DNA from: Oscillospiraceae bacterium
GTDB lineage: Bacteria > Bacillota > Clostridia > Oscillospirales > Oscillospiraceae
Length of the DNA: 64,000 nucleotides
Reading direction: 5' to 3'
Assembly: GCA_021768185.1 (NCBI GenBank)
Contig: JAETNP010000002.1
Location: 46,044 to 110,043, forward strand
In this document: in pieces, positions 1-8,729 of the stretch
How the letters are laid out: each line of letters begins with the position of its first letter
How positions within the stretch are numbered: the first letter of the stretch is position 1
Made by a program: the position numbers and the translations under genes
The notes under the pieces: model-generated
Databases searched by the model: none
Seen by the model: the letters and a program-made list of their open reading frames with translations, nothing else
What the model was told of the DNA's origin: nothing

Positions 1-1
1 G

Positions 2-265
2 CGGGACGTGATTTTTGAGATCAACACCGGCGCCATCTCCCGGGGCTATCGTACCACCCCCTACCCCGCTCCCTTCCTGCTGGAGGCCATCCGGCAGCGG
101 GGCGGACGGGTGTGCATCACCAGCGACAGCCACAGCGCGGATACCATCGCCCACGCCTTTTCTCAGGCGGCGGCGCTGGCGGAGGCCTGCGGCTTCCGGG
201 AGGCATGGATATTGACAAAGGACGGCTTTCAGCCGGTGGACCTGGCGGTCTATCGGGGCGTGTAA
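2..265 (+). CDS. PHP-domain phosphatase, C-terminal part (histidinol-phosphatase family)
   Basis: The gene begins before the window; only its last 87 codons are visible. The frame carries the end of a PHP metallophosphatase fold: a strand reading RDVIFEINTGA, then a TSDSHS motif whose Asp and His are expected metal ligands in histidinol-phosphatase (HisJ/HisK-like) proteins. This family removes phosphate from L-histidinol phosphate or related substrates in the cytoplasm. The C-terminal tail matches the family in style, but without the N-terminal HxH motif the substrate cannot be fixed. A strong hairpin terminator follows directly. The fragment is cut by the window edge, not truncated biologically. 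Confidence 0.75.
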   Translation, partial: RDVIFEINTGAISRGYRTTPYPAPFLLEAIRQRGGRVCITSDSHSADTIAHAFSQAAALAEACGFREAWILTKDGFQPVDLAVYRGV

Positions 266-271
266 ATACAG

Positions 272-310
272 AAAAAAGCAGGGCGGCATTGTTTGCCGTC
301 CTGCTTTTTG
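272..310. terminator. Bidirectional Rho-independent terminator
   Basis: A hairpin of about 14 bp (AAAGCAGGGCGGCA pairing with TGCCGTCCTGCTTT) with A-rich and T-rich flanks lies between two convergent genes and can serve both. Confidence 0.8.
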
Positions 311-323
311 CACAGACTGCCGG

Positions 324-962
324 TTACAGTTTGGAATATCCGTACTTATCCACCACGGCGTCCACCTCCATGCTCTGTCTGCACATGGGGCAGTCCTGGG
401 GCGCGTAGCTGGCGTAATCCGGCAGATCGCCGGTGTTGAACAGGGATACCACCGGCACCCCCTCTACCTCTCTGAGGTGGCTGTAGATGGAGGCTACGCC
501 GGAGACGCTGCCGCCGTAATACTGGATGCAGCGCATTCCTTTCTCTACCGTACTGCCGGTGGTAATGGAGGCCAGCAGGAGCAGCACGTTCTTTCCCTCC
601 AGCATGAAGCGGGCGTTGTCCCGGAAAATCAGCTTGCCGCCGGAGCTGACGTTCTCCCGGAGGAGGTAGATCTCCTTCCCGGCGTTGACGGAGAGGCCCC
701 CCTCCTGGGTCAGCAGGCGGGCCAGGCAGGTGCCGATGACCCGGGTACCGTCCATACACAGGATGGTATCCACCATAGTGTTGGCCTGCAGCCGCTGCGC
801 CAGCTGCTGGGCCACGGCTTCCGCCTCCTGGAGGCAGGACTGCTGGCGGGTGACGTCAATGAAATAGTTGATATGGCTGTGGCGGGTAGCAAAATGGCCC
901 TTGGCCACCCGCAGCGTCACATCGCCCACGCAAACGGGGATTTTAAAAAACTTAGGTTCCAT
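324..962 (-). CDS. Type I phosphoribosyltransferase-like protein (orotate PRTase-like)
   Basis: A protein of 212 residues with the layout of a type I phosphoribosyltransferase: an internal hydrophobic strand (MVDTILCMDGTRVIG) and a later strand-loop (GKNVLLLLASITTGSTVEKG) where the PRPP-binding loop of this fold lies. This resembles orotate phosphoribosyltransferase, but the usual acidic PRPP signature (DD before TTG) reads ASITTGS, so catalysis is uncertain. The C-terminus has a CPMC pair that could bind metal. The start is the ATG at 962, preceded by AAAGGAGG at good spacing. An in-frame ATG 24 bases upstream lies before the ribosome-binding site and is unlikely. It converges on the upstream gene at a shared terminator. 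Confidence 0.6.
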   Translation of the reverse strand: MEPKFFKIPVCVGDVTLRVAKGHFATRHSHINYFIDVTRQQSCLQEAEAVAQQLAQRLQANTMVDTILCMDGTRVIGTCLARLLTQEGGLSVNAGKEIYLLRENVSSGGKLIFRDNARFMLEGKNVLLLLASITTGSTVEKGMRCIQYYGGSVSGVASIYSHLREVEGVPVVSLFNTGDLPDYASYAPQDCPMCRQSMEVDAVVDKYGYSKL

Positions 963-1175
963 AAACTGACCTCCTTTTCTGTTCACCGGGGACGGGACTC
1001 CTGATAACTCGTTTACTATACCACATTTTTCCTTCTTTGTCCAGGCAAATTTTGTGGATTATGCTAAATTCCCTTGGAGAGCCGCCGCCATTTGACAGTC
1101 CCGCCAATCCATGGTATGATGCCTATACCAGAGCATCCCGGGAAGCGTCCGCCGCCGGAGAAAGGAAGGCCGCCT

Positions 1176-2078
1176 ATGAAGCGCCGCAGAATCCATGTGG
1201 GCCTGCGCACGGTGAAGACCGCCGTCGCCATCATCATCGCCATGGTCCTGGTGGAGCCCTACGGGGCCACCAGCTCCCGGCTCATCCTGGCCATGCTGGG
1301 CGCCATGGCGGCGGTCCAGCCCACCTTCAAGGAGTCCCTGGAGTCCTGCGTCACCCAGACAGTCGGCGTCCTCTTCGGCGTCGCGGCAGGGGTCATTCTG
1401 GTCGCCCTGCCTACGGGGCCGCTGGCCTCGGTGCTCATCGGCATCATTTTTATCATCACAATCTATAATTTGCTGCCCGACGCCTTCTCCCCCTCCCTGC
1501 CCTGCTTCATCCTGGTCATGGTCTGCACCGACGCGGAGATGGCCCCCATCCCCTACGCCCTGGGGCGGATCTGGGACACGGCCATCGGCCTGGCGGTGGG
1601 TATGGCCGTCAATATGCTGATCTTCCCCTATGATAACAGCCGCCAGATCCGGGAGACGGTGGACGGCCTGGACCGGGACCTGATCCTCTTCCTGGAAGAT
1701 ATGTTCGACGGGGACGCCCACCTGCCGGACGCGGACGCCATGAACAAGCGCATTGCCTCCCTGGAAAATCAGCTTTCCATCTTCGCCAACCAGCACCTGC
1801 TGCTCCACATGGGCCGCCGGCGGAGGGAGCTGACCCGGTATAAGGCCTGCGAGTACAAAGCCCGGGAGCTTGTGAGCCACCTGGAGGTCCTCTCCCAGCT
1901 GGACCGCCCCGGGCGGCTCAGCGAGGCAAACCGCCGCCGCCTGGCCGCCTGCGGCGCCCGGGTGGAGGACCGGCGGGAGCTGGACTCCGTGATGGAGAAG
2001 GACGTGGTCACCAACTTCCATGTATCCCAGATCCTCACCCTCCGGCAGGAGCTGCTGGAGACCCTGTCCGGCCATTGA
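1176..2078 (+). CDS. FUSC/aromatic acid exporter family membrane protein
   Basis: A protein of 300 residues. The first 140 or so form four to five hydrophobic membrane segments with the pattern of the aromatic acid exporter (ArAE)/FUSC family: a basic start (MKRRRIHVGLRTVKTAVAI), then short glycine-rich helices. The second half is a soluble, charged, helical domain, as in the small Gram-positive members. The family is proposed to export aromatic acids or other small molecules; no substrate can be read here. The ATG at 1176 follows GGAGAAAGGAAGG. An in-frame ATG further upstream has no ribosome-binding site. Confidence 0.75.
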   Translation: MKRRRIHVGLRTVKTAVAIIIAMVLVEPYGATSSRLILAMLGAMAAVQPTFKESLESCVTQTVGVLFGVAAGVILVALPTGPLASVLIGIIFIITIYNLLPDAFSPSLPCFILVMVCTDAEMAPIPYALGRIWDTAIGLAVGMAVNMLIFPYDNSRQIRETVDGLDRDLILFLEDMFDGDAHLPDADAMNKRIASLENQLSIFANQHLLLHMGRRRRELTRYKACEYKARELVSHLEVLSQLDRPGRLSEANRRRLAACGARVEDRRELDSVMEKDVVTNFHVSQILTLRQELLETLSGH

Positions 2079-2124
2079 CGGCGGACGGCGCAAAACAGAT
2101 TTCGCCCCGCCGCTTCTTTGACTC

Positions 2125-2153
2125 TTGCATTTTGGCGGCATTTCGTATATAGT
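2125..2153 (+). promoter_or_regulatory. Sigma-A-like promoter for the DUF5067 gene
   Basis: TTGCAT at 2125-2130 and TATAGT at 2148-2153, spaced 17 bases, 42 bases before the start codon of the next gene. Confidence 0.5.
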
Positions 2154-2194
2154 ATAGACAGAGAAACCTCCGCAACACAGAAAGGGGAAGTCAC

Positions 2195-3208
2195 ATGTAC
2201 TTCATTACGGGTGGGATCGGATTCCTGGGATGTCTGATCTTCATGATCCTTGTCATTATATTTTCCCTCCGGGGAAAGCGCTGTACCGTGCCGCTCATCG
2301 CCATGTTTCTGTCGGTATTCCTGTTCTTGGGCAGCGGCTTTCTGTATACCAGGACCGACCCCAACGTAGGCGGCGGCGACTTTCTGAAGTTTGTGATCCG
2401 GGACCGGACCGTGCCCCCCGATCTGTCGGGCGAGTGGCGGGAGAACAACGGCAGCGAGGACTCCTTCCACGGCGTTCTGATCTCCAAGGACACCATTGAG
2501 ATTTACTGGGTCTCCGAGGGCGGGAACGCCACTTCCCTCTACTGGGCCGGCAGCTACACCCCCCCGCCGGACGGCAAGGAGCCCTACACCTGGGTCTCTG
2601 AAAACGATGTGAACCGCACCTCCGCCGCCCAGCTGGCTTCCGGGGAGCGCACCAAGACCTTTACCTATCAGAACGGCATTCTCTCATACCCCGCCAGCGT
2701 CCTGGGCGTGACCACAACCATCGAGACCATCAAGCGTCCCTGGCAGCCCGTGGAGGACGAGGAGGGCAATCTGGTGATTCCCCCCGCAGACGATGTGGAA
2801 GAGGAAACGCCGCCTCCCTCCGCCGGCGTCCTGGGGGATTATGACGCCGCCATCAAGCGGGCTGTTCTCTCCACCGACAGCGAGGGCAATCCCGCCGTCA
2901 TCATTACCTACTCCTGGACCAACAACGGAGAAGAGCCCGCCAGCGCCATGATGAAGATGCTGGAAAAGGCCTTCCAAAACGGCGTCCAGCTCACCGCCGC
3001 CGTCATGGGAGAGGACTCCGGATATTCTCTGGAGTCCCGCACGCAGGATGTACCGCCGGGAACTACCGTGGATATCCCCTGTGCCTTCACCCTTGTCAGC
3101 GACACCGATCCGGTGGAGTTTGAGCTCTCGGAGCTCTTCAGCTCCTCCGGAGACATCCTGGCCAGGACCTACGATCTGTCCGCGCTGAGCCAAGCAAATC
3201 CGCAATAA
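2195..3208 (+). CDS. DUF5067 domain-containing membrane-anchored protein
   Basis: A protein of 337 residues with two N-terminal membrane segments (about residues 4-25 and 31-50). An extracytoplasmic part follows, with a Pro/Glu-rich linker near residue 195 and a C-terminal beta-rich domain resembling DUF5067 (a small Ig-like fold in Firmicute surface and lipoproteins). The central region has a short lipocalin-like stretch (LSGEWRENNG). The function is unknown; it probably faces outside the cell. A good ribosome-binding site (AAAGGGGAAG) precedes the ATG. It appears monocistronic, between a recognisable promoter and a strong terminator. Confidence 0.7.
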   Translation: MYFITGGIGFLGCLIFMILVIIFSLRGKRCTVPLIAMFLSVFLFLGSGFLYTRTDPNVGGGDFLKFVIRDRTVPPDLSGEWRENNGSEDSFHGVLISKDTIEIYWVSEGGNATSLYWAGSYTPPPDGKEPYTWVSENDVNRTSAAQLASGERTKTFTYQNGILSYPASVLGVTTTIETIKRPWQPVEDEEGNLVIPPADDVEEETPPPSAGVLGDYDAAIKRAVLSTDSEGNPAVIITYSWTNNGEEPASAMMKMLEKAFQNGVQLTAAVMGEDSGYSLESRTQDVPPGTTVDIPCAFTLVSDTDPVEFELSELFSSSGDILARTYDLSALSQANPQ

Positions 3209-3214
3209 TCGAGA

Positions 3215-3253
3215 AAGAGCGCCGCCCGGAGATCACACTCCGGGCGGCGCTCT
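3215..3253. terminator. Bidirectional terminator between convergent genes
   Basis: A 16-bp GC-rich stem (AGAGCGCCGCCCGGAG with its complement) around a 6-base loop, placed between the ends of two convergent genes. Confidence 0.8.
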
Positions 3254-3254
3254 G

Positions 3255-3782
3255 TTACAGTTCTCCTCCATAGAGGTCCGAGAGGATTTTGGCATAGAGC
3301 TTTTCCGCTCCCTCCCGGAAACGCTTTTGCAGCTCCAGCGCCATATCCTGCCGGGTGACCAGCAGCCGCAGATTCATCAGCTCGTCCAGCTCGTCGCTGA
3401 GGGACAGGGAGACCTCATAGCCCCCCTTGTCTCTGGACCGAATGTCGGCCTTCACCAGGGCGCGGCGCTTGAGCTGCTCGTTGCACAGCGCCAGCTTCTG
3501 CTCCGCCGCCATCCGCACGGAGTATGGCAGGCTGCTCTCGCAAACGGCGCTGTTGCGCCGGCCCTTGTCCGTAATGGCGTACAGGCTGTCCGCCAGAGCG
3601 AGGTGCTCCGTGCGCACCAGATCCGCCAGACACTCGGAAAAACCGAAGTAGTCCACGCCGCCGTCGCACATGGACAGCTCCTGGAGCGTCTCAAAGGGGA
3701 CCGGCTCCACCAGCCGGGACGCAATGTAGAGAATCAGCAGCTTGATCTCCAGTTTGTCGCTGATAAAACCAAACGCAGCCAT
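3255..3782 (-). CDS. DUF4364 family protein
   Basis: A protein of 175 residues of the DUF4364 family: an N-terminal winged-helix-like region (FISDKLEIKLLILYIASRL, then LADLVRTEHLALADSLYAITDKG, which resembles the recognition helix and wing) and a C-terminal helical part. The family is widespread in Clostridia and is thought to bind DNA, but its role is unknown. The start is the ATG at 3782 after AGGAGGTGTACT. The upstream in-frame ATG would place the ribosome-binding site inside the gene. Confidence 0.75.
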   Translation of the reverse strand: MAAFGFISDKLEIKLLILYIASRLVEPVPFETLQELSMCDGGVDYFGFSECLADLVRTEHLALADSLYAITDKGRRNSAVCESSLPYSVRMAAEQKLALCNEQLKRRALVKADIRSRDKGGYEVSLSLSDELDELMNLRLLVTRQDMALELQKRFREGAEKLYAKILSDLYGGEL

Positions 3783-3949
3783 AGTACACCTCCTGCAGTC
3801 CATAGATATCCTGCCCTCATTATACCTTCTCCGGAGAAATTTGTATAGCCCGAATTTTCACCACCCGCTCCGGGGCGCATAGACTGGAATGAAGGCAGGA
3901 CGCCTTCCCAACAACAGAGAAACCAACGTTTCGATTTAGGAGGTTTATT

Positions 3950-4792
3950 ATGCCTGAACGCATGGCTCCCGGCCCCGTTTCCGGTATGAGGGATAACTGT
4001 GAGGCCGTTTGTATCCATACCAAGAAGATTTTTGACAGCTGCCGCGATAAAGACTGCATCGAAGATCTGCGTTTTTACCCCACCATGGCGTGCCAGGATG
4101 TGCTCAGCCGCGCCCAGACGGTAAAGGGCGGCAAGGCGGAGCTGCTCTATACGTACATTGACGTAGAGCCGGTGGCCTTCAACCGCGGCTTCTACACGGT
4201 GGATATGCGCTTTTTCTACCGCGTGACCCTGAACGCCTACTGCTCCTGCCCCCGGCCTATTGAGGTAGAGGGCCTGTGCGTCTTCGACAAGCGGGTCATC
4301 CTCTTCGGCAGCGAGGGCAACGCCAAGATCTTCTCCTCCGAGATGCGGGTGGACTGCATGGACCGGCAGCTTCTGGAGCGGAGCAACCTGCCCACCGCCG
4401 TAGTGGAGACCGTTGACCCCATCGTCCTGGACGCCAAGCTGGTGGAGTGCTGCGAGAACCGCTGCTGCGACTGCGACGTGTGCGAGATCCCCTCCTGCGT
4501 GTGCCAGTGCTTCGGCTGCGAGCTGACCATGGGCGACGAGTACCGCCGGGCCTTTGTCACGCTGGGCCAGTTCTCCATCGTCCGCCTGGAGCGGGATACC
4601 CAGCTGCTGATCCCCGTGTTCGACTACTGTATGCCCGATAAGGACTGCTCCTGCGGCGGCTGCGCCAGCGAGGATCCCTGTGAGCTGTTCCAGAACATCA
4701 GCTTCCCCGTTGATGAGTTCTTCCCCCCCAACAGCCTGAGCAGCACCTGCGACTATGAGGGCGTCAAGCAGCACTGCGGCTGCTGCCACTGA
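3950..4792 (+). CDS. Conserved cysteine-rich hypothetical protein
   Basis: A protein of 280 residues with about 30 cysteines. They cluster at residues 165-190 (CCENRCCDCDVCEIPSCVCQ) and at the C-terminus (CGCCH). The rest is beta-strand-like. There is no signal peptide or membrane segment. The Cys clusters suggest metal binding or disulfide cross-linking, as in spore coat or exosporium proteins. This is inference; I recall similar unnamed proteins in Oscillospiraceae but no assigned function. TAGGAGG lies 7 bases before the ATG. It stands alone, with a GC-rich hairpin after it. Confidence 0.7.
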   Translation: MPERMAPGPVSGMRDNCEAVCIHTKKIFDSCRDKDCIEDLRFYPTMACQDVLSRAQTVKGGKAELLYTYIDVEPVAFNRGFYTVDMRFFYRVTLNAYCSCPRPIEVEGLCVFDKRVILFGSEGNAKIFSSEMRVDCMDRQLLERSNLPTAVVETVDPIVLDAKLVECCENRCCDCDVCEIPSCVCQCFGCELTMGDEYRRAFVTLGQFSIVRLERDTQLLIPVFDYCMPDKDCSCGGCASEDPCELFQNISFPVDEFFPPNSLSSTCDYEGVKQHCGCCH

Positions 4793-4814
4793 GTAAAAAT
4801 ATCTGAAATTCCCC

Positions 4815-4845
4815 GGGCCCCTGCGGTTTTCCCCCGCAGGGGCCC
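4815..4845 (+). terminator. GC-rich hairpin after the cysteine-rich gene
   Basis: A 12-bp stem GGGCCCCTGCGG with its complement and a T-rich loop. There is no U-run after it, so it may only stabilise the 3' end. Confidence 0.5.
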
Positions 4846-4971
4846 TGCCCCATGTACAATTTTCCAAACCGCCCCTTGCACTTTTCCGCCAGTGTGATAA
4901 AATATCCCCAGTTCAATGCGCAGCCCGCCCCCTGGGCAGGTCTGATCTTAATCATATGGAGGCGTTTTATC

Positions 4972-6213
4972 ATGACGGCGGAATTTTATACCAACAATCG
5001 GAAAAATCTTCTGGACAAGCTGGAGGGGACCGGCGTGATCCTGCTGTACTCCGGGATGGCCCCGGTCAAGAGCAACGATCAGGACATGTCCCCCTTTTCC
5101 GTGAACCGCAATTTCTACTATCTGACCGGCATCGACACCCAGAACGTGTGGCTGCTGCTGGCCAAGACAAAAAACGGCCCGCGGACCTGGCTGTTCATTG
5201 ACCAGCCGGACGAGGAGATCATCAAGTGGAACGGCAAAATGCTGACCAGGGAAGAAGCCTCCGAGCGCAGCGGTATCAAGTCCTCCAGCGTCCTCTATAT
5301 GCAGGACTTTGAGCGGTATGCCGCTATGTACCTCTCCAATGGCCTGACGGATGTCTATTTCTCCCTTGACCGCCGGTCCATGCTGGCTCCGCCCACCCGT
5401 GCGGAGGAGTTCGCCAGGACCGTCCGCGAAAAGTTCCCCATGGCGCAGATCAAGAATATCGCACCGGTGATCTCTTCCCTGCGCTCCATCAAGACGCCGG
5501 AGGAGATCGACTGCATCCGCAAGGCGGGAGATGTGACCATTGAGGCGCTGCGTCAAATGCTGAAAACCGCCCGCCCCGGCGAATATGAGTACCAGTGGGC
5601 CGCCGATTATGAACACTACGTCGCCCGCAGCGGCCTGCGCCACGGCTTTGAGACCATCGCCGCCGCCGGAGAGAACGCGGTGATGCTCCACTACTCCGAC
5701 AACAACTGCATCGCCAAGGACGGCGACCTGCTGCTGGTGGACCTGGGCGCGGAGTACCAGTACTATTCCGCCGACGTCTCCCGGACCTTCCCCATCGGCG
5801 GAAAGTTCACAGATCGGCAGAAGGAGCTGTTCACCATCGTCCGGGAGGCCATGGACATGGCCCGGGAGAAGATGCGCCCGGGTAATCCCACCAAGGAGTC
5901 CAATCAGGCCGTCATCGACTTTTACAAGAAGGCCCTGCGCACGGCGAAGCTCATCAATGATGACAGCGACGTATCCAAGTACTACTACCACGGGGTGTCC
6001 CACTCCCTGGGTCTGGACACCCACGACCCCTGTGACCGGACGGTCTACGAGCCGGGCATGGTCATCACCTGTGAGCCGGGTCTCTATGTGGCGGAGGAGG
6101 GCATCGGCATCCGTCTGGAGAACGACATCCTGGTGACGGAGGGCGCGCCGGAGGACCTGACCGGCGACCGGCTGCTGGATATCCCGGAGATCGAGGAGCT
6201 GATGGGGAGATAG
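4972..6213 (+). CDS. Aminopeptidase P family protein (Xaa-Pro aminopeptidase)
   Basis: A protein of 413 residues with the two-domain layout of aminopeptidase P: an N-terminal creatinase-like domain (to about residue 170) and a C-terminal pita-bread metallopeptidase domain. All five expected metal ligands are present: Asp257 (VDLGAEY), Asp268 (SADVSRTFP), His340 (HGVSHSLGLDTHD), Glu368 (CEPGLY) and Glu383 (RLENDIL). It removes N-terminal residues that precede proline, in the cytoplasm. The start is the ATG at 4972 after a GGAGG site; an upstream in-frame ATG has no site. The next gene follows 21 bases later and may be co-transcribed. Confidence 0.93.
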   Translation: MTAEFYTNNRKNLLDKLEGTGVILLYSGMAPVKSNDQDMSPFSVNRNFYYLTGIDTQNVWLLLAKTKNGPRTWLFIDQPDEEIIKWNGKMLTREEASERSGIKSSSVLYMQDFERYAAMYLSNGLTDVYFSLDRRSMLAPPTRAEEFARTVREKFPMAQIKNIAPVISSLRSIKTPEEIDCIRKAGDVTIEALRQMLKTARPGEYEYQWAADYEHYVARSGLRHGFETIAAAGENAVMLHYSDNNCIAKDGDLLLVDLGAEYQYYSADVSRTFPIGGKFTDRQKELFTIVREAMDMAREKMRPGNPTKESNQAVIDFYKKALRTAKLINDDSDVSKYYYHGVSHSLGLDTHDPCDRTVYEPGMVITCEPGLYVAEEGIGIRLENDILVTEGAPEDLTGDRLLDIPEIEELMGR

Positions 6214-6234
6214 CCAAAAGGAGGACCAAACATC

Positions 6235-6687
6235 ATGAAACTCGCCGAAGCCTTACAGCTGCGCGCGGACCTGCAAAAGCGGATGGAACAGCTGGCAAGC
6301 CGGTTATATGACAACGCCACCATCCAGGAGGGGGAACGCCCCGCCGAGGACCCGGCGGAGCTGCTGGCGGAGTACGAGGACTGCGCCGGGCAGCTGGAGG
6401 ACCTGATGGCCCGGATCAATCGGACCAACTGTGAGACGAAGACGGAACGGGGCACCCTGACGGAGCTGCTGGCCCGCCGGGACTGCCTGAAAATGCGGGC
6501 GGAGACCTATCGGAACTTCCTCACATCCGCCAGCAGCCTCACCCGCCGGGCCACCCGGTCGGAAATCAAAATCTTGAGCGCGGTGTCCGTCCCGGAGTAC
6601 CGGAAGAAGGCGGATGAGCTGGCCCGGGAGCTGCGGGAGACGGACAATCTGATTCAGGCGGCCAACTGGACTACTGAGCTGCTGTAA
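6235..6687 (+). CDS. DIP1984 family protein
   Basis: A protein of 150 residues, almost wholly alpha-helical with long charged heptad-like stretches, matching the DIP1984 family (small helical, septicolysin-like proteins of unknown role). No signal peptide. AAAGGAGG precedes the ATG by about 10 bases. It lies 21 bases after the aminopeptidase P gene and is probably its operon partner. Confidence 0.8.
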   Translation: MKLAEALQLRADLQKRMEQLASRLYDNATIQEGERPAEDPAELLAEYEDCAGQLEDLMARINRTNCETKTERGTLTELLARRDCLKMRAETYRNFLTSASSLTRRATRSEIKILSAVSVPEYRKKADELARELRETDNLIQAANWTTELL

Positions 6688-6804
6688 TTCTTTTTCTTAA
6701 GACCAAATTCGACTTTGTGTTCCCAGTGAAATCAAATAAATAATATGGGGTACAGTTCAGACAGCGATACGGCTTTTTTCTGACAAACCTGTGCAAAAAA
6801 GGAC

Positions 6805-6833
6805 ATGACAACCACCCTCGGCTCGTGTAGAAT
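6805..6833 (+). promoter_or_regulatory. Probable promoter of the AraC/transglutaminase operon
   Basis: ATGACA at 6805-6810 and TAGAAT at 6828-6833 with a 17-base spacer, about 30 bases before the start codon of the regulator. Confidence 0.45.
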
Positions 6834-6863
6834 AGACCCATCAAGCGGAAGGGGGACAGCGGG

Positions 6864-7760
6864 ATGGAGTGGACGGAGACTTTGCGGCGGACGGTGGACT
6901 ATCTGGAGGAGCACCTGCTGGAGGATGGCGCAGCGGAGGGCGCGGCACGGGCGGCCTATCTCTCCCCCCTCTACCTCCAAAAGGGCTTCAAGCTGGTGAC
7001 CGGATACTCCATGGGGGAGTATATCCGGAACCGGCGGCTTTATCTGGCGGGGCTGGAGGCTATCGCCGGACGGGAGAAGGTTATCGACCTGGCCTACAAG
7101 TACGGCTACGACACGCCGGAGAGCTTCAGCAAGGCGTTCAGCCGGTTCCACGGGGTCTCCCCCGCCCAGCTGCGGCAAAATCCGGAGCGTCTGGTCCCCT
7201 TCCTGCCGCTGAAAATCACACTTTCCATTCGAGGAGGACACGGCATGGACTTTACTGTGGAAAAACTGGAGGGCTTCCAGCTGATCGGCATGGAGCGGGA
7301 ATTTTCCCCGGAGACCTCCTATCAGGAGATCCCCAAATTCTGGGATGAATTCATCGGCCTCCACTGCGCGCCCCTGTGGGCGGGGAAGACGCCGGAGACG
7401 GCGCTGGAGAAGGCGATCTGCGAGTGCGATATCGGGGAGTTCGGCGTGTGCGTTGACGACTGTACTTCCCCGGAGCGGTTCCGGTATCTGATCGCCGGAC
7501 GGTACGACGGCCGGGAGGTGCCGGAGGGGTTGACGGTGTTCACGCTTCCTGCGCTGGAGTGGGCCAGGTTCCGGTGCAGCGGGCCCATGCCGGAGTCGCT
7601 GCAGAGCGTGAACACAAAAATTTTCCAGGAGTGGCTGCCGGGAAACCCAACATTTGAGATCGCCTATGGCGCGAATATCGAATGGTACTCCATGGAGAAG
7701 GAGACCTCCGCCCCGGATTATGAGAGCGAGATCTGGCTCCCGGTGAGGAGGAGGTCGTGA
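6864..7760 (+). CDS. AraC family transcriptional regulator with GyrI-like effector domain
   Basis: A protein of 298 residues. Residues 1-110 form the two helix-turn-helix motifs of the AraC/XylS family, with the diagnostic second motif VIDLAYKYGYDTPESFSKAFSR. Residues 125-298 form a GyrI-like (Rob/BmrR-type) ligand-binding domain. This is the Rob/SoxS-like architecture that responds to small hydrophobic compounds. Its stop codon overlaps the start of the next gene (TGATG), so the two are translationally coupled and the partner is a likely target or helper. Confidence 0.9.
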   Translation: MEWTETLRRTVDYLEEHLLEDGAAEGAARAAYLSPLYLQKGFKLVTGYSMGEYIRNRRLYLAGLEAIAGREKVIDLAYKYGYDTPESFSKAFSRFHGVSPAQLRQNPERLVPFLPLKITLSIRGGHGMDFTVEKLEGFQLIGMEREFSPETSYQEIPKFWDEFIGLHCAPLWAGKTPETALEKAICECDIGEFGVCVDDCTSPERFRYLIAGRYDGREVPEGLTVFTLPALEWARFRCSGPMPESLQSVNTKIFQEWLPGNPTFEIAYGANIEWYSMEKETSAPDYESEIWLPVRRRS

Positions 7761-8662
7761 TGCTGACAGAGACCCTCCGCCGGCACTATCTGGAGACCGG
7801 ACCCTTCACCTACCCCGGCCTTTACGCGGCGTATTTCCGCTCCCTGCCGGAGGACCCCGGGACGCTGAGCGAGCTGATCTCCCGGCAGATCATCCACCGG
7901 GTCACCCTGGCCGATGGCAATCGGAACGCCAACGCGGATCTGCGCTACGGCGACATGGACCGCTGGCCCTGGTACCGTGGGAAATGCGAGGACGATATCT
8001 ATCTCACCGCTCCCGCCATGGCGGCGGAGCTGTTCCGGCTGGACGAGCGGGGCTTCGTACCGGACCGCCGGGTGGAGGACAAGCTGGTGCTCACCTGCCG
8101 GTTCGTATCGGTGCTGGTCTCCTCCATCTACAAGGCCAAGGGGATCCCCTGCCGCAGCCGGGCGGGCTTCGCGCCCTACTTCCGGCCCGGCGTCAGCATG
8201 GACCACTGGATCAACCAGGTCTGGAGCGAGGCGGAGGACCGCTGGATCACCTTTGACGCGGACGGGCTCTACGATGGACTGGGGCTGCCCTTCACCCCTT
8301 ATGATATGGAGGCGGAGCAGTTTGACTGGGCGGCACGGGTCTGGCTGGACATCCGGTCCGGAAAAACGGACGGGACGCAGTTCGTCTACGCGGACCGTCT
8401 GGGCACCTGCGGCCTGCGGGCGGCGGGGCGGTATCTGGTCTATGATCTCCACGCGCTGATGAACAACGAAATCTCCTATGTGTTTCAGCCCAGGTATCTG
8501 GAGGGCTTTCTGCGTGGAGAGGCGGAGCTGGACAGGCTGCAGCTGGAGGAGCTGGACCTCCTGGCGGAGCTGCTGCTGGAGCCGGACAGGAATTTTGAGG
8601 AGCTGCTGCGCTGGTGGGAGACCCGGCGGCAGTTCAGGGATCTGAGCAGTCCGTTGGTATAG
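7760..8662 (+). CDS. Transglutaminase-like domain protein
   Basis: A protein of 300 residues with a cytoplasmic transglutaminase-like core: SSIYKAKGIPCRSRAGF around the position of the catalytic Cys, DHWINQVW with the His, and WITFDADG with the Asp. This pattern matches small bacterial transglutaminase-core proteins. The substrate is unknown. There is no signal peptide, so it acts in the cytosol. The start is the ATG at 7760, overlapping the stop of the AraC regulator and preceded by GAGGAGG. A GTG codon just before it is less likely. Confidence 0.75.
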   Translation: MLTETLRRHYLETGPFTYPGLYAAYFRSLPEDPGTLSELISRQIIHRVTLADGNRNANADLRYGDMDRWPWYRGKCEDDIYLTAPAMAAELFRLDERGFVPDRRVEDKLVLTCRFVSVLVSSIYKAKGIPCRSRAGFAPYFRPGVSMDHWINQVWSEAEDRWITFDADGLYDGLGLPFTPYDMEAEQFDWAARVWLDIRSGKTDGTQFVYADRLGTCGLRAAGRYLVYDLHALMNNEISYVFQPRYLEGFLRGEAELDRLQLEELDLLAELLLEPDRNFEELLRWWETRRQFRDLSSPLV

Positions 8663-8679
8663 CCCTTTACACAGGATAA

Positions 8680-8702
8680 GGCCGCCGGTCACACCGGCGG
8701 CC
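8680..8702 (+). terminator. Hairpin terminator of the AraC/transglutaminase operon
   Basis: A 10-bp perfect stem GGCCGCCGGT with a 3-base loop, 17 bases after the stop codon. It can also serve the convergent lipoprotein gene. Confidence 0.65.
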
Positions 8703-8729
8703 CTTCCATATTCATTTGCGGATGAACGG

